A stretch of DNA of 44,467 bases, taken from an uncultured Muribaculaceae bacterium. Lineage in GTDB: Bacteria; Bacteroidota; Bacteroidia; Bacteroidales; Muribaculaceae. The notes under the pieces were generated by a model. That model worked only from the letters and a program-made list of their open reading frames with translations. It ran no database searches and was not told the origin of the DNA. Shown piece after piece: positions 27,783 through 36,384 of this stretch. The position numbers were made by a program, and so were the translations under genes. The stretch spans positions 1 through 44,467 of the forward strand of contig CAJTMY010000022.1 in the NCBI GenBank assembly GCA_910577355.1, given 5' to 3'. Numbering within the stretch: the stretch's first letter is position 1; each line of letters begins with the position of its first letter.

Positions 27783-28505
27783 ATGAGCGAAGAACGATAT
27801 ATCTCAGGCTATCGGATATATGCTCCGGAGCAGTCAAGGCGCACTATGCATAACTTGCTGCCCGAATTTTATCCCGACCTACCCGACGGCAAATTTCAGA
27901 TCATATATGCCGATCCGCCTTGGGATTATGGAGGCAAGATGCAATTCGACAAAAGCTCGATAAAGAGTGAGAACGAGGGATGGAAGCGCGACATTTTCAT
28001 AAGTGCCGCCAACTTCAAATATCCTACGGTCAAAACCAAAGATCTAAAACGCATACCGATCGACCGTATTTGCGATGATGACTGCCTTCTGTTCATGTGG
28101 GTGACCAATCCTCACCTCGCACAGGGGATAGAACTTGGTACAGCTTGGGGATTTGAATACAAGACGGTAGCCTTCGTGTGGGATAAGATGAGCCATAATC
28201 CCGGGCAGTACACTTTGTCAAACTGCGAACTCTGTCTGGTATTCAAACGCGGACGTATACCACGTCCACGTGGTGCGCGCAATATTCAGCAACTCGTAAG
28301 GGCACCTCGCGGCGCACACAGCGTGAAGCCCGATATTGTGCGTGACAATATTGCGAAAATGTTCCCGAGTCAACGCAAAATAGAACTTTTTGCCCGAACT
28401 ACAACCGAAGGATGGGACGTATGGGGACTTGATGTACGCGAGGAACAAGCTTATGCGCCATCAGCTGAGACAATAGCATCGGAGCCTCCATGCCTATTCG
28501 ATTAA
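27783..28505 (+). CDS. MT-A70-family DNA adenine N6-methyltransferase of a type II R-M system
   Basis: A 240-residue enzyme that uses S-adenosylmethionine to methylate an adenine in the recognition site, protecting host DNA. The catalytic motif DPPW stands at 44-47 in IIYADPPWDYGG. The protein carries LLFMWVTNPHLAQG, the MT-A70 sheet FEYKTVAFVWDK, and the AdoMet region KPDIVRDNIAKMFPSQRKIELFART. Bacterial members such as M.MunI belong to this class. It begins at the base right after the tonB stop and has no visible promoter, so it probably rides the pdxJ-tonB transcript. Its last 12 bases overlap the convergent endonuclease gene. Sequence around it is more AT-rich than its neighbours. Confidence 0.9.
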   Translation: MSEERYISGYRIYAPEQSRRTMHNLLPEFYPDLPDGKFQIIYADPPWDYGGKMQFDKSSIKSENEGWKRDIFISAANFKYPTVKTKDLKRIPIDRICDDDCLLFMWVTNPHLAQGIELGTAWGFEYKTVAFVWDKMSHNPGQYTLSNCELCLVFKRGRIPRPRGARNIQQLVRAPRGAHSVKPDIVRDNIAKMFPSQRKIELFARTTTEGWDVWGLDVREEQAYAPSAETIASEPPCLFD

Positions 28506-29114
28506 CTCGTCCTGATTTTCAAGCAAGGGCAGTATTTGCTCGAAAAAATGTTCTATCAACGGTGATGTGTCTGTCGTGTCGCGCCAAAAACAAACATTAC
28601 TACGGTTGCCCGCAAACCAGAATCGTATTTCTTTTACACGACAGATATCACGGGTAATATCGCCTTGAAAGACTATCCAGAAAGGATAGTCTGGCGAGCT
28701 GATTCCACTCTCTCTGCGTAGAAGATCCAAAATTCCGGGAGTGAAATATTTACAAAGCCTTTCATGTGCGTTGCCACGTCCGGCACTGCGAGGTTTACCC
28801 TCTACCCAACCATCTTGTCGCTTTATCTCAACATATATTTCCTTGCCTGTCTCTTTATTCCGAATCAGGCAGTCGGGCTTTATGCCATGACGGATTATTT
28901 CAGTATCAGGCACATATATCTGCGAAAGCTCGTCATCATCGAGCCTCACATCAACATATATCTTGTCAAACTTACGCGGCTGCCGTATGATTTCAAGTTC
29001 CGTACCTTGAAACAGATTCTCAAACACATCATAAAAAGAGTGTTCAGCGCGGGTGGCATTATATCCGCCATATCCCTGCCATTTGCGTCTCAGTCGGTTG
29101 GCAAGGCTTCCCAT
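28494..29114 (-). CDS. MunI-like type II restriction endonuclease
   Basis: A 206-residue endonuclease; MunI has 202. The PD-(D/E)xK core reads KPDCLIRN, then EIYVEIK: Asp81, Glu96 and Lys98. Their spacing (15 and 17 residues) matches the published MunI active site Asp83, Glu98, Lys100, including Glu in the usual Asp/Glu position. The segment AGRGNAHERLCKYF (111-124) resembles the EcoRI-type recognition loop AGNAIER that reads the inner AATT. The predicted target is therefore CAATTG, cut to give AATT ends (inference). The start at 29114 lies inside the controller gene and matches the length of MunI; the longer frame upstream is controller-gene sequence in another frame. Confidence 0.85.
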   Translation of the reverse strand: MGSLANRLRRKWQGYGGYNATRAEHSFYDVFENLFQGTELEIIRQPRKFDKIYVDVRLDDDELSQIYVPDTEIIRHGIKPDCLIRNKETGKEIYVEIKRQDGWVEGKPRSAGRGNAHERLCKYFTPGILDLLRRESGISSPDYPFWIVFQGDITRDICRVKEIRFWFAGNRSNVCFWRDTTDTSPLIEHFFEQILPLLENQDELIE

Positions 29115-29314
29115 AGTTGTATTATTGATAAGGACAGTCCGTTGGCTACACGCTCTATTGTATTGAGGGTCGGGGATTTCTCTCCGCGCTCCAATGCACC
29201 GATATAGGTGCGGTGCATCCCGCATCGATATGCGAGCTCTGCCTGAGAGAGTCCTTGCGCATTTCGCAGCAATGCGACTGCACGCCCGAATTTATGATTT
29301 ATTCTGCTATCCAT
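29090..29314 (-). CDS. Controller (C) protein of the R-M system, HTH type
   Basis: A 74-residue Xre-type helix-turn-helix protein (KFGRAVALLRNAQGLSQAELAYRCGMHRTYIGALERG), the length and fold of R-M controller proteins. C proteins bind their own promoter to delay and then boost endonuclease expression after entry into a new cell. The start at 29314 is favoured because a -7 box ends only 6 bases before it. It overlaps the endonuclease start by 25 bases, so the two are coupled. A CTATCCATAG palindrome-like site (29306-29315) at the start could be part of an operator (weak). Confidence 0.85.
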   Translation of the reverse strand: MDSRINHKFGRAVALLRNAQGLSQAELAYRCGMHRTYIGALERGEKSPTLNTIERVANGLSLSIIQLWEALPTD

Positions 29315-29320
29315 AGAGTG

Positions 29321-29351
29321 CAAAATTACATAGCGCGGCCATGCTGCGCAA
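29321..29351 (-). promoter_or_regulatory. Promoter of the controller-endonuclease operon, nearly leaderless
   Basis: On the minus strand TTG (29351-29349), a 20-base spacer and TAATTTTG (29328-29321) match the Bacteroidetes consensus well. The predicted start falls within a few bases of the controller ATG at 29314, so the transcript would be leaderless or almost so, as known for several C genes. Confidence 0.6.
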
Positions 29352-29384
29352 CAGTCTAAAGATAGCATTCGGTATACAACAAGA

Positions 29385-29429
29385 AATACAGCATGCGCGA
29401 GACCTCGCCGGCCGGACGCATGCTGTATT
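29385..29429 (-). terminator. Terminator after the CE8-PL1 fusion gene
   Basis: AATACAGCATGCG (29385-29397) pairs perfectly over 13 bases with CGCATGCTGTATT (29417-29429). It lies 16 bases downstream of the minus-strand stop at 29446 and is followed on that strand by TCTTG. It also shields the controller promoter (29321-29351) from read-through. Confidence 0.7.
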
Positions 29430-29445
29430 AAAAAATATAATCAGC

Positions 29446-32400
29446 TTATCTTATTACCTTGATTATACGCGGGGCGTGAGTAGAGGAGCCAACCTTCACA
29501 AGGTGAAGTCCGCGGGGCAGTGATACAAGGCTTATCTCCATACCGTCTACCACTCCGCTATATACCATCATGCCTGCGGCATTGTATACCGTGATGTCTG
29601 CTCCGACGAGCGAGGCATCGACATGCATGGTGGAAGTAGCACCATCGTATGTTATATCACCAGTGTAGATAACAGCCGATTCCACACCCTGCGAGAAGTC
29701 TGTACTCAGAGTCTCCCCCATCAACGAGCACAGATAAACCTCTAGAGCAGTATATCCGTCGGGGTTAAGCAGATTGTTATCGGCCACGGCAGGATTCAGC
29801 CCGCTGGCGCTCTCCCATGCGTCTGGCATACCGTCGCCGTCAGTATCGGCGGGAACGGTATAATCGGCAGAATAGGCAAAGAAGCCCTCGGCATCTGTCT
29901 CACGGTCGATAATACCTCTTGTACGGCCCAATGTAGAGCCGCCATAAGTTGTAGTACCGGTGCGGGCATCGTTGGCCACACGGGTCTCCACAGCATCACG
30001 GTTTACGGTACCGGCCTTGTCTACAACGGTGTTGAAAGCATCCTCGGCGCTCTCATAGTCATACATCATGTACAATTCGGGACGATACCGGCCCACAGCG
30101 CCCGCCATTGTATAGCGATGATACGGATTGGCCGGTATGATGCGTTCGTCGACACGTATCTGGTCGAGCTTGTACACCTCGGCGGTCATGCCTTTCCAGT
30201 TGTCGGCGGTGACAGACGCCAGCCCGTGAGCCACGTTACCGTCGACATACCACTTGGCCGGAGCCCATGACGTAGCACCGTCGCGGGCATAGGAAGAATT
30301 GACGAATACCACCGACGACTTGTCGGAAGCCGCACCGGGACGGTAGTAATTGTTTATGAAGTTGCACTCGTGGGCCGATTCCAGACCTGTGTAGCTTGAT
30401 ATGGCCGCCGTATTTTCGCCGCCATAGCAGCCGCCGCTGCGTCCGTAATTATAGTTCACGTTGTTGATATATTCAATGAACACCACATAGTCATCGCCAC
30501 GGGCGCCGTTGAACCGGCAGGTGCGGTTTTGGTTATGCACCAGCAGATTGTGGTGGTAAGTAGCGGGCGAGCCCCCCCACTGGCAGCCGTATCCGCGGGC
30601 ACCTTTGCTATGCCCGGCGTTATACAAGCCTTCGTGCACGATAGAATATTGTACGGTGAGGAAGTGACAGTCGGCAGTGTTCATATTTTCCTCCACCGAC
30701 CAACCGAACGAACAGTGGTCGAAAATAAAGTTCGAGCAGTTCTCGGCGCCGCAGGCATTGTCGGTAAGGATATTGCCGGCCACATCCTTCTGCCCGATAC
30801 GGAAGCGCATATTGCGCACGATAAAATTCTGTGAGCCGCCGAAATTGACCTTGTTATGGGTTATGACTATGCCTTGCCCGGGAGCAGTCTGGCCGGCGAG
30901 TGTCCAGTCGGCGCGGTTCACACGGAGTTCGCGCGTGAGGGTAATGTCGCCACTCACCTCAAACACGATTGTAATGGGACTGCCCTTGTGCTGCTCGAAC
31001 GCCCAACGCAGGGTGCCTTCCGAACCGTCGTCGGCAAGTGAGGTCACTTTCACCACCTTGCCGCCGCGGCCGCCTGTAGCATACTTGCCGAAACCCTCAG
31101 CGGTGGGGAAAGCCGCAAGCCGGGTGCCTCGCGAAGGGTCGGCGGATGCCGACACCGCACCATGGCGCGATACGCTGCGAACGGTATAGTTGCCCGACAC
31201 GCCCTGCGTATCGTAGCTGGGCTCGGTGACAGCGGCCTCAAATACACCGTCGCGATATACGAGATACCCGGCTGCAAGCGCGTCACCATCCCAGCTTATC
31301 ACACCGTCAACGGTGGTAAAGTTAGCGGGCACCGATGCGCCGGCCAATATCGACTTATAATCGAAAGGCACCTTAGAAAAGGCGGCAAACAGATAGTCGG
31401 GGCCGTCGAAATATGCTTCCACCTCACCTTCTGTGGCCTGTCGGCTGAAAGACGCACGGCGCGATACATCCACGGCCGAACCGTCGGGCTTCACACTGCG
31501 GTATTCGCAAAGCGACGACGTAGTCTCGTTGCCGCTCCATGCCGTCCAGCCTATCGCAGATATATGGCTGCCCATCGTGCAGTTGAGATACATAGAGCCA
31601 CAGTTAGTGTCCCAAGGACGGCCCAGAGAATATGCCCCGTCGGCCACGCCGGCCTCGGCGGTAAGGCGGCAGTTGCTGAACAGCATGCCGGGATAGAACG
31701 TATCAGCACTTAGCTCTGGATGCAGCACACGCGACATCGGCATGCCCGACTTGGCCGGGGCTGTAATGTAGCCGCGGCCTGCACGCGAGCGTATCTCGCA
31801 GTTGTCAAACCATTCCAGACCGCCGTCGTATATGAAGTCGACCGTGCCTTCGATCACACAATCGGTGAAATAGCCCCGTGCGCCCACATTTGCCTTGAAC
31901 GTATCCTGATATCCGCTTATCACACAGTTGCGGAAAGTGTGTGCGTCGCCGGCGGTATAGAGAGCCTCGGCTTGTCCGCCGGTAGCCGATGTGTTGCGTA
32001 TCGTGATGCCCTCGGCATAGAAGCGGGGCACAAATACATTGAGTGCGGCGCAGTCGAGATACGTCACGCCGGCGGTGTTGCCGCGCGATACCGACGATGT
32101 GAGAATCGTTGTGGCAGGGTCATCGCCGATGAGTGATATGAATTTGTTGTGGCTGTCCTTTGTGCCCGCATACACATTTTCCTCATACACGCCAGGGGCG
32201 ATATGTATTATGCCGCGGCAACCGTCGGGCACAGCGTCGATGGCGGCCTGTATTGTGGTGTAGTCGGCAGTGCCGTCCTGAGCCACCGTGTAGAGCACTG
32301 TTGCGGCACCCTCGTCGGGTGCCGGCTCGTCCTTACCGAAACCAAAGTCGCCCAAATCCGACAACTCGCCCACATCGCCTATCTGATTCTCGCGGGCAAA

Positions 32401-33324
32401 AGCGGCATCGGCGGCTGTCACCGCATTGCCGTATATCTTTATCTTGTGCACACGGGGAGCCTGACGCTGAGCCATGGGGTCGATGGCCTGCGTGAAAGCC
32501 GTACCGCCATTGCCGTCGCCCTGCACGGGATTGTCCATGTCCTCGCCATCCCACACACGCCAGCGCAGCGACACATCGGAGGCATTTATTACATTTTCCA
32601 TGAAGTAGCCCTGATCGCTGTATACGGTCCAACCCTGCTTCTGGCGTTCCGAACCCATCCATACAAGTGGCTTCCAGTCGGCGTCGCCTATCTTGATATC
32701 GCATTTTATGCCGCGGCCCCACGATGTCGATGACCACGACCACTGTATAAGATCCACATAGGGTATATGATCGATCTCCATCCAGCCGTGCATCGACACC
32801 TTCTTGCCGTCGACCGTCGAAGCCGCGTCACGGCACATCTGCACAAAGCCGGCTTCGCCATACACAGGCTTGCCGGCATCATTATATCTGATATTGTCCT
32901 CGAGATATTCGGTATGGCCGGGCTGCGTCCAGTCGTTGTAACGGGTAGCGCCCTCGCCCACATAATATTGCCGGGCAAAGGCGGCGGTCGAAGCCGCCAG
33001 ACCGCCGTTCACGGCCTTGGTGGCGAAGGTACAGTTGTGAAACAGTACCGGATATCCCGTGGTTCCGTCAACGGTCGCGGCCGGCACGTCGATTATGGCG
33101 TTCACATATCCGCCGGCCGAGTAGTCGGGGCAGTCACGGCCTGTCGTGCCCTGGAAGCTTGCAGGCCAGGATGTATCGGTGAAATTGATGTCGATGATGC
33201 GCGTAGCCGTGGACTCGTCGCTCCACTTCTCAACCACCGACGCAGGGTCGGTCGATTGGGCGCGAGCCGGTAGCACGGCCATCAGCAATACGGTGCCAAG
33301 CGCCGTAATGTACGAGGATTTCAT
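29446..33324 (-). CDS. Secreted pectin methylesterase - pectate lyase fusion (CE8-PL1)
   Basis: A 1292-residue exported protein. A signal peptide (1-22) is followed by an accessory domain (about 35-300) with no recognised family. The CE8 domain (about 342-650) has GYQDTF (Gln473, Asp474), GTVDFIYD (nucleophile Asp496) and LGRPW (Arg569). An FN3-like linker (about 665-735) follows. The PL1-type pectate lyase domain (about 740-1080) has GFGKYATGGRGG, NFIVRNMRFRIG, FDHCSFGWSVEE and FNGARGDDYVVFIEYINN. Then come a Ca-binding DTDGDGMPDAWE segment (1160-1171) and a tail of about 55 residues (ITVYNAAGMMVYSG to IIKVIR) that reads like a type IX sorting domain. One enzyme would strip methyl esters and then cleave the resulting polygalacturonate. 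The substrate specificity is inferred from family. It has its own promoter. Confidence 0.88.
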   Translation of the reverse strand: MKSSYITALGTVLLMAVLPARAQSTDPASVVEKWSDESTATRIIDINFTDTSWPASFQGTTGRDCPDYSAGGYVNAIIDVPAATVDGTTGYPVLFHNCTFATKAVNGGLAASTAAFARQYYVGEGATRYNDWTQPGHTEYLEDNIRYNDAGKPVYGEAGFVQMCRDAASTVDGKKVSMHGWMEIDHIPYVDLIQWSWSSTSWGRGIKCDIKIGDADWKPLVWMGSERQKQGWTVYSDQGYFMENVINASDVSLRWRVWDGEDMDNPVQGDGNGGTAFTQAIDPMAQRQAPRVHKIKIYGNAVTAADAAFARENQIGDVGELSDLGDFGFGKDEPAPDEGAATVLYTVAQDGTADYTTIQAAIDAVPDGCRGIIHIAPGVYEENVYAGTKDSHNKFISLIGDDPATTILTSSVSRGNTAGVTYLDCAALNVFVPRFYAEGITIRNTSATGGQAEALYTAGDAHTFRNCVISGYQDTFKANVGARGYFTDCVIEGTVDFIYDGGLEWFDNCEIRSRAGRGYITAPAKSGMPMSRVLHPELSADTFYPGMLFSNCRLTAEAGVADGAYSLGRPWDTNCGSMYLNCTMGSHISAIGWTAWSGNETTSSLCEYRSVKPDGSAVDVSRRASFSRQATEGEVEAYFDGPDYLFAAFSKVPFDYKSILAGASVPANFTTVDGVISWDGDALAAGYLVYRDGVFEAAVTEPSYDTQGVSGNYTVRSVSRHGAVSASADPSRGTRLAAFPTAEGFGKYATGGRGGKVVKVTSLADDGSEGTLRWAFEQHKGSPITIVFEVSGDITLTRELRVNRADWTLAGQTAPGQGIVITHNKVNFGGSQNFIVRNMRFRIGQKDVAGNILTDNACGAENCSNFIFDHCSFGWSVEENMNTADCHFLTVQYSIVHEGLYNAGHSKGARGYGCQWGGSPATYHHNLLVHNQNRTCRFNGARGDDYVVFIEYINNVNYNYGRSGGCYGGENTAAISSYTGLESAHECNFINNYYRPGAASDKSSVVFVNSSYARDGATSWAPAKWYVDGNVAHGLASVTADNWKGMTAEVYKLDQIRVDERIIPANPYHRYTMAGAVGRYRPELYMMYDYESAEDAFNTVVDKAGTVNRDAVETRVANDARTGTTTYGGSTLGRTRGIIDRETDAEGFFAYSADYTVPADTDGDGMPDAWESASGLNPAVADNNLLNPDGYTALEVYLCSLMGETLSTDFSQGVESAVIYTGDITYDGATSTMHVDASLVGADITVYNAAGMMVYSGVVDGMEISLVSLPRGLHLVKVGSSTHAPRIIKVIR

Positions 33325-33358
33325 ATTCTGTGATGGTATTGGATTCGGTTATATGCTG

Positions 33359-33389
33359 CAAAATTATACCACCCCGCGCACACGTGCAA
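33359..33389 (-). promoter_or_regulatory. Promoter of the CE8-PL1 gene
   Basis: On the minus strand TTG (33389-33387), a 20-base spacer and TAATTTTG (33366-33359) match the Bacteroidetes consensus. The predicted start is near 33354, about 30 bases before the ATG. It shares the 280-base AT-rich gap 33325-33604 with the divergent protease promoter; nothing else coding is visible there. Confidence 0.6.
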
Positions 33390-33545
33390 GCCCCTTCCGC
33401 AAAACCAACAGAATCATCCCCAAAGTATGTCAAAAAATCCCCCAAATTAGTTCTTCAATAGTTGAGTACAAACTTGCAATAATTCTAATTTTCTAAAATT
33501 TAGCACTCTTAATTGTTAAAAAAATAAAAATAGCACTCGATCATG

Positions 33546-33575
33546 TTGCATAATACAAATAAATGATTATATTTG
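33546..33575 (+). promoter_or_regulatory. Promoter of the protease-serpin operon
   Basis: TTG (33546-33548), a 19-base spacer and TATATTTG (33568-33575) match the Bacteroidetes consensus. The predicted start is near 33580, about 25 bases before the ATG at 33605. Confidence 0.6.
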
Positions 33576-33604
33576 TAAAATAGATTTTAACCATATCTAC
33601 TTCC

Positions 33605-35047
33605 ATGCGAAAACGACTTTTATTTTATGCCACATTAGGCCTAATGATGGCCGCATGCCAATCAAAAGAAAACGATTTGGCAATCCTTGACCAATACATT
33701 ATACCAAACAAAATCCCAGAAGTCTCCATAAAGCAGCTCACAGCAGATGTCAATTCTGCCGAAGTTGACAATATCCTTGGCAGCATTTTCAGCAAAGAGA
33801 CAAAAGGCCGTTCAAAAGATTATACCATAGCCATACTCAAAGACACTCAAGGAGTAGACCGTATAATCTGCATTAACTACGAAAATAATAGTGGATTTGC
33901 ACTTATCAGTGCCGAAAAGACATACGCTCCTATCCTTGCCTATTCAGAATACGGTCATTTCGAAACTTCAGAAGATCTTCCATATCCGCTTTGTGAATGG
34001 ATGGATTTTACGATGGAGTGTATTGCTGAATCCAATAAAATGCCGGTCGACTCTATACAGGACATCGCAGATCAGTGGCATCGATATGAAAATAATGGCA
34101 GATTGCTTAAATCGCTGCGCAATCTACCGAATAGCCGCTCAATACCAAGCGATGAATACTATGAACTATCGCAAAAAATGATGAGTCGTATCAATGAATG
34201 GAATTCTCAAGGATATAGAGTGTATGCTCTCGACGATTGGAACGGAACATCTTCAATAGGAGACAAAAACGCAGTTGGCACTTACGTGCAGAGCCGCATA
34301 AATCCATATTACATGGACAATTATCAAGATCTCACAATTATTGTCGAAAAAGACTTTGACCAATCCTCTGGCAAGGGACACTGCATGAAAACCAACTGGT
34401 CACAAAGAAATGGATATAATCAAAGCTTCCCAAAAAGTTCTAACTATTCCGATGGACATTATCCTGTGGGTTGTGGACCTCTCGCGATGGGTCAGATATT
34501 GTATTACTATCAATATCCTGCAAACTTTAATTGGTCTGGAATGACATTGTCGGGATATGGGGACAAAATCACATCCGACTTTTTATATCAGGTTGCCTGC
34601 GACTGCAGAGCAATTTATAATGAGAATGGGACAGGTACGAGTTACCAAAATTTAGCATATGCTCTGCGCAACACATACGGATATACCTGTTTAAGTTCTC
34701 GGAACGTAACCAAAAACGATCTTATCGGCAAAACACCTGCCATACTGTCCGGAAGTTTACAAAATAATAACGGAACAACGGGGCATACATGGATATTGGA
34801 AGGTGAATATTTAGGTTCAAGTCGCTCTGAATTAGAAATTTGGAGCTTTGACTATTCCAATGAGTTTGTATGTTTCCATAATGAAACTTCAAATGAATCA
34901 AGTACTGAATTATACTATATTAATTGGTGCTTGACTAACACAGATTCCAACGGTTACTATCGTACATATAAACAAGTTCCAAATAAAGAAGACTTCTTTG
35001 CAGTCACAGTAGAGAATATTATATATGACCTCAAACCTCAAAATTAA
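33605..35047 (+). CDS. C10 (streptopain-type) cysteine protease lipoprotein
   Basis: A 480-residue surface lipoprotein protease. The lipobox MMAAC places the acylated Cys at 18. A propeptide resembling the Spi/I69 inhibitor fold (about 50-200, with SGFALISAEKTYAPILAYSE) precedes the catalytic domain. The catalytic domain has TNWSQRNGYN, then the nucleophile in YPVGCGPLAMGQILYYYQYP (Cys290), and TGHTWILEGEY (His394). This fits the C10 family (SpeB, PrtT, Bacteroides Bfp proteases), which are secreted as zymogens and cut host proteins. GPLAMGQ departs from the usual ATAMAQ after the Cys but keeps the helix. Coding sequence is clearly more AT-rich than its neighbours, suggesting acquisition. The serpin gene follows after 8 bases. 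Confidence 0.85.
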   Translation: MRKRLLFYATLGLMMAACQSKENDLAILDQYIIPNKIPEVSIKQLTADVNSAEVDNILGSIFSKETKGRSKDYTIAILKDTQGVDRIICINYENNSGFALISAEKTYAPILAYSEYGHFETSEDLPYPLCEWMDFTMECIAESNKMPVDSIQDIADQWHRYENNGRLLKSLRNLPNSRSIPSDEYYELSQKMMSRINEWNSQGYRVYALDDWNGTSSIGDKNAVGTYVQSRINPYYMDNYQDLTIIVEKDFDQSSGKGHCMKTNWSQRNGYNQSFPKSSNYSDGHYPVGCGPLAMGQILYYYQYPANFNWSGMTLSGYGDKITSDFLYQVACDCRAIYNENGTGTSYQNLAYALRNTYGYTCLSSRNVTKNDLIGKTPAILSGSLQNNNGTTGHTWILEGEYLGSSRSELEIWSFDYSNEFVCFHNETSNESSTELYYINWCLTNTDSNGYYRTYKQVPNKEDFFAVTVENIIYDLKPQN

Positions 35048-35055
35048 ACCAAGCT

Positions 35056-36321
35056 ATGAAAATTATATCACTAAGTATCCACATTCTTACTGCCATGTTT
35101 TTATTCGTCATGGCAACGATGACAGCCTGCTCATCGGAAGAAAAGCCGACCGTCGATCCAATAGATGATTCGTTGGCCGCAGAGCCTACCAAACTTAAGC
35201 TTTCGGCCGGAGAATCAGCGATTGTGGAAGTCTTATCTGATTTCGCTTTCGACACAAATTCCGCTGTCGCCAAAAAAGCTATTAACAACGCAGGTAAACC
35301 GACAAACTACGCTTACTCTCCACTGAATCACGAGATGGCTCTATGCCTTTTGGCCAATGGTCTTGATGAACCTCAACGTGGCGAACTCGTAAGAATACTC
35401 GGGCAAAAAAATCTTGATGATCTTAATTCACTTAATACCAAACTTTACAAATATCTATGTGATAAAGGTAATGGAGTGGTGGTATCGCTCGCTAATTCGG
35501 TCTGGTACGATAATGCATATTCGCTGAAAAGCAGTTATACAGATAACATGGGCACAATGTATGGCCTTGAATGCTTTAAGAAGAACTTTGCTTCTGCACA
35601 GACTGTCGATGAAATCAATTCATGGGCAGCCGAGAAAACCCATAACATGATTGACAAAGTCGTTAACGATGATGCTCTTGGCCATACTGATATGCTCCTT
35701 TTCAACGCCATGTATTTCTTCGGAAGATGGGACGATAAATTCGACATCGATAAAACCGACAAGCAGAAATTCAAGGGAGTGACAAAATCCGAAAAAGTGC
35801 ACACCATGCACAAAGAGTCTGTGATGGTTCATAGCGCTGTGAATGGCTGGCAAATGGTCTCGGAATCTTTCAAGACCTTAGCATACGAATGTCTGTTCAT
35901 ACTGCCTCCGTCGACAGGTGCTTTACAAGATTTCGACCACGAAGTATTCAATTCATTGATAGACAACCGGCGTGGAAGAGAGGTTACGCTCTCGTTACCG
36001 AGATTTGAAATCGAATCGAAGCTGAGAACCGCAGATATCATTGCCGAGATGGGATTGCCGTTAAATAATCTGTGTCTCACGCCTATGGGCTTTCCGGCAT
36101 CATACTCTCAGGATCTCCGCAATATGGGACAGGCCACCAAGATTCAGGTAGACGAAGAAGGTGCACGTCTTGCGGCTGTAACAGACTTTTTATGCTACGC
36201 CACGGGGAATACTCCGAAATACGAACAAGTTAAAATTGATTTTAACCGACCGTTCATATTCGTTGTGCGCCACTGCGATTCCGGAGCCATATTGATGATG
36301 GGACGAGTCTGCGACATCTGA
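35056..36321 (+). CDS. Serpin-family protease inhibitor lipoprotein
   Basis: A 421-residue serpin with an N-terminal lipobox (ATMTAC, Cys25), so likely anchored in a membrane. Serpin hallmarks are YAYSPLNHEMALCLLANGL, VVVSLANSVWYDN, MLLFNAMYFFGRWDDKF, ATKIQVDEEGARLAAVT (hinge from Glu367) and NRPFIFVVRHCDSGAILMMGRV at the C-terminus. The hinge is EEGARLAAVT where inhibitory serpins have EEGTEAAAAT. P12 is Leu rather than a small residue and P13 is Arg, so loop insertion and inhibition are plausible but not certain. Being 8 bases after a C10 protease suggests it inhibits that protease or guards the cell against host proteases, as the Tannerella serpin miropin does. Low GC matches the protease gene. 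Confidence 0.88.
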   Translation: MKIISLSIHILTAMFLFVMATMTACSSEEKPTVDPIDDSLAAEPTKLKLSAGESAIVEVLSDFAFDTNSAVAKKAINNAGKPTNYAYSPLNHEMALCLLANGLDEPQRGELVRILGQKNLDDLNSLNTKLYKYLCDKGNGVVVSLANSVWYDNAYSLKSSYTDNMGTMYGLECFKKNFASAQTVDEINSWAAEKTHNMIDKVVNDDALGHTDMLLFNAMYFFGRWDDKFDIDKTDKQKFKGVTKSEKVHTMHKESVMVHSAVNGWQMVSESFKTLAYECLFILPPSTGALQDFDHEVFNSLIDNRRGREVTLSLPRFEIESKLRTADIIAEMGLPLNNLCLTPMGFPASYSQDLRNMGQATKIQVDEEGARLAAVTDFLCYATGNTPKYEQVKIDFNRPFIFVVRHCDSGAILMMGRVCDI

Positions 36322-36337
36322 TTTATCAATAATCATC

Positions 36338-36384
36338 AATAACGTAAGATCCATCAGAGAAATCGCAGATGATCTTATGTTATT
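36338..36384. terminator. Bidirectional terminator between convergent genes
   Basis: AATAACGTAAGATC (36338-36351) pairs with GATCTTATGTTATT (36371-36384) over 14 positions with one G-T wobble. It overlaps the stop codon of the minus-strand beta-helix gene and lies 16 bases after the serpin stop. The T-tract is weak on either side. Confidence 0.6.

Noticed and set aside
33325..33604. Possible small RNA or tRNA in the 280-base gap
   Set aside because: No cloverleaf or strong hairpin found; the gap is explained by two divergent promoters.
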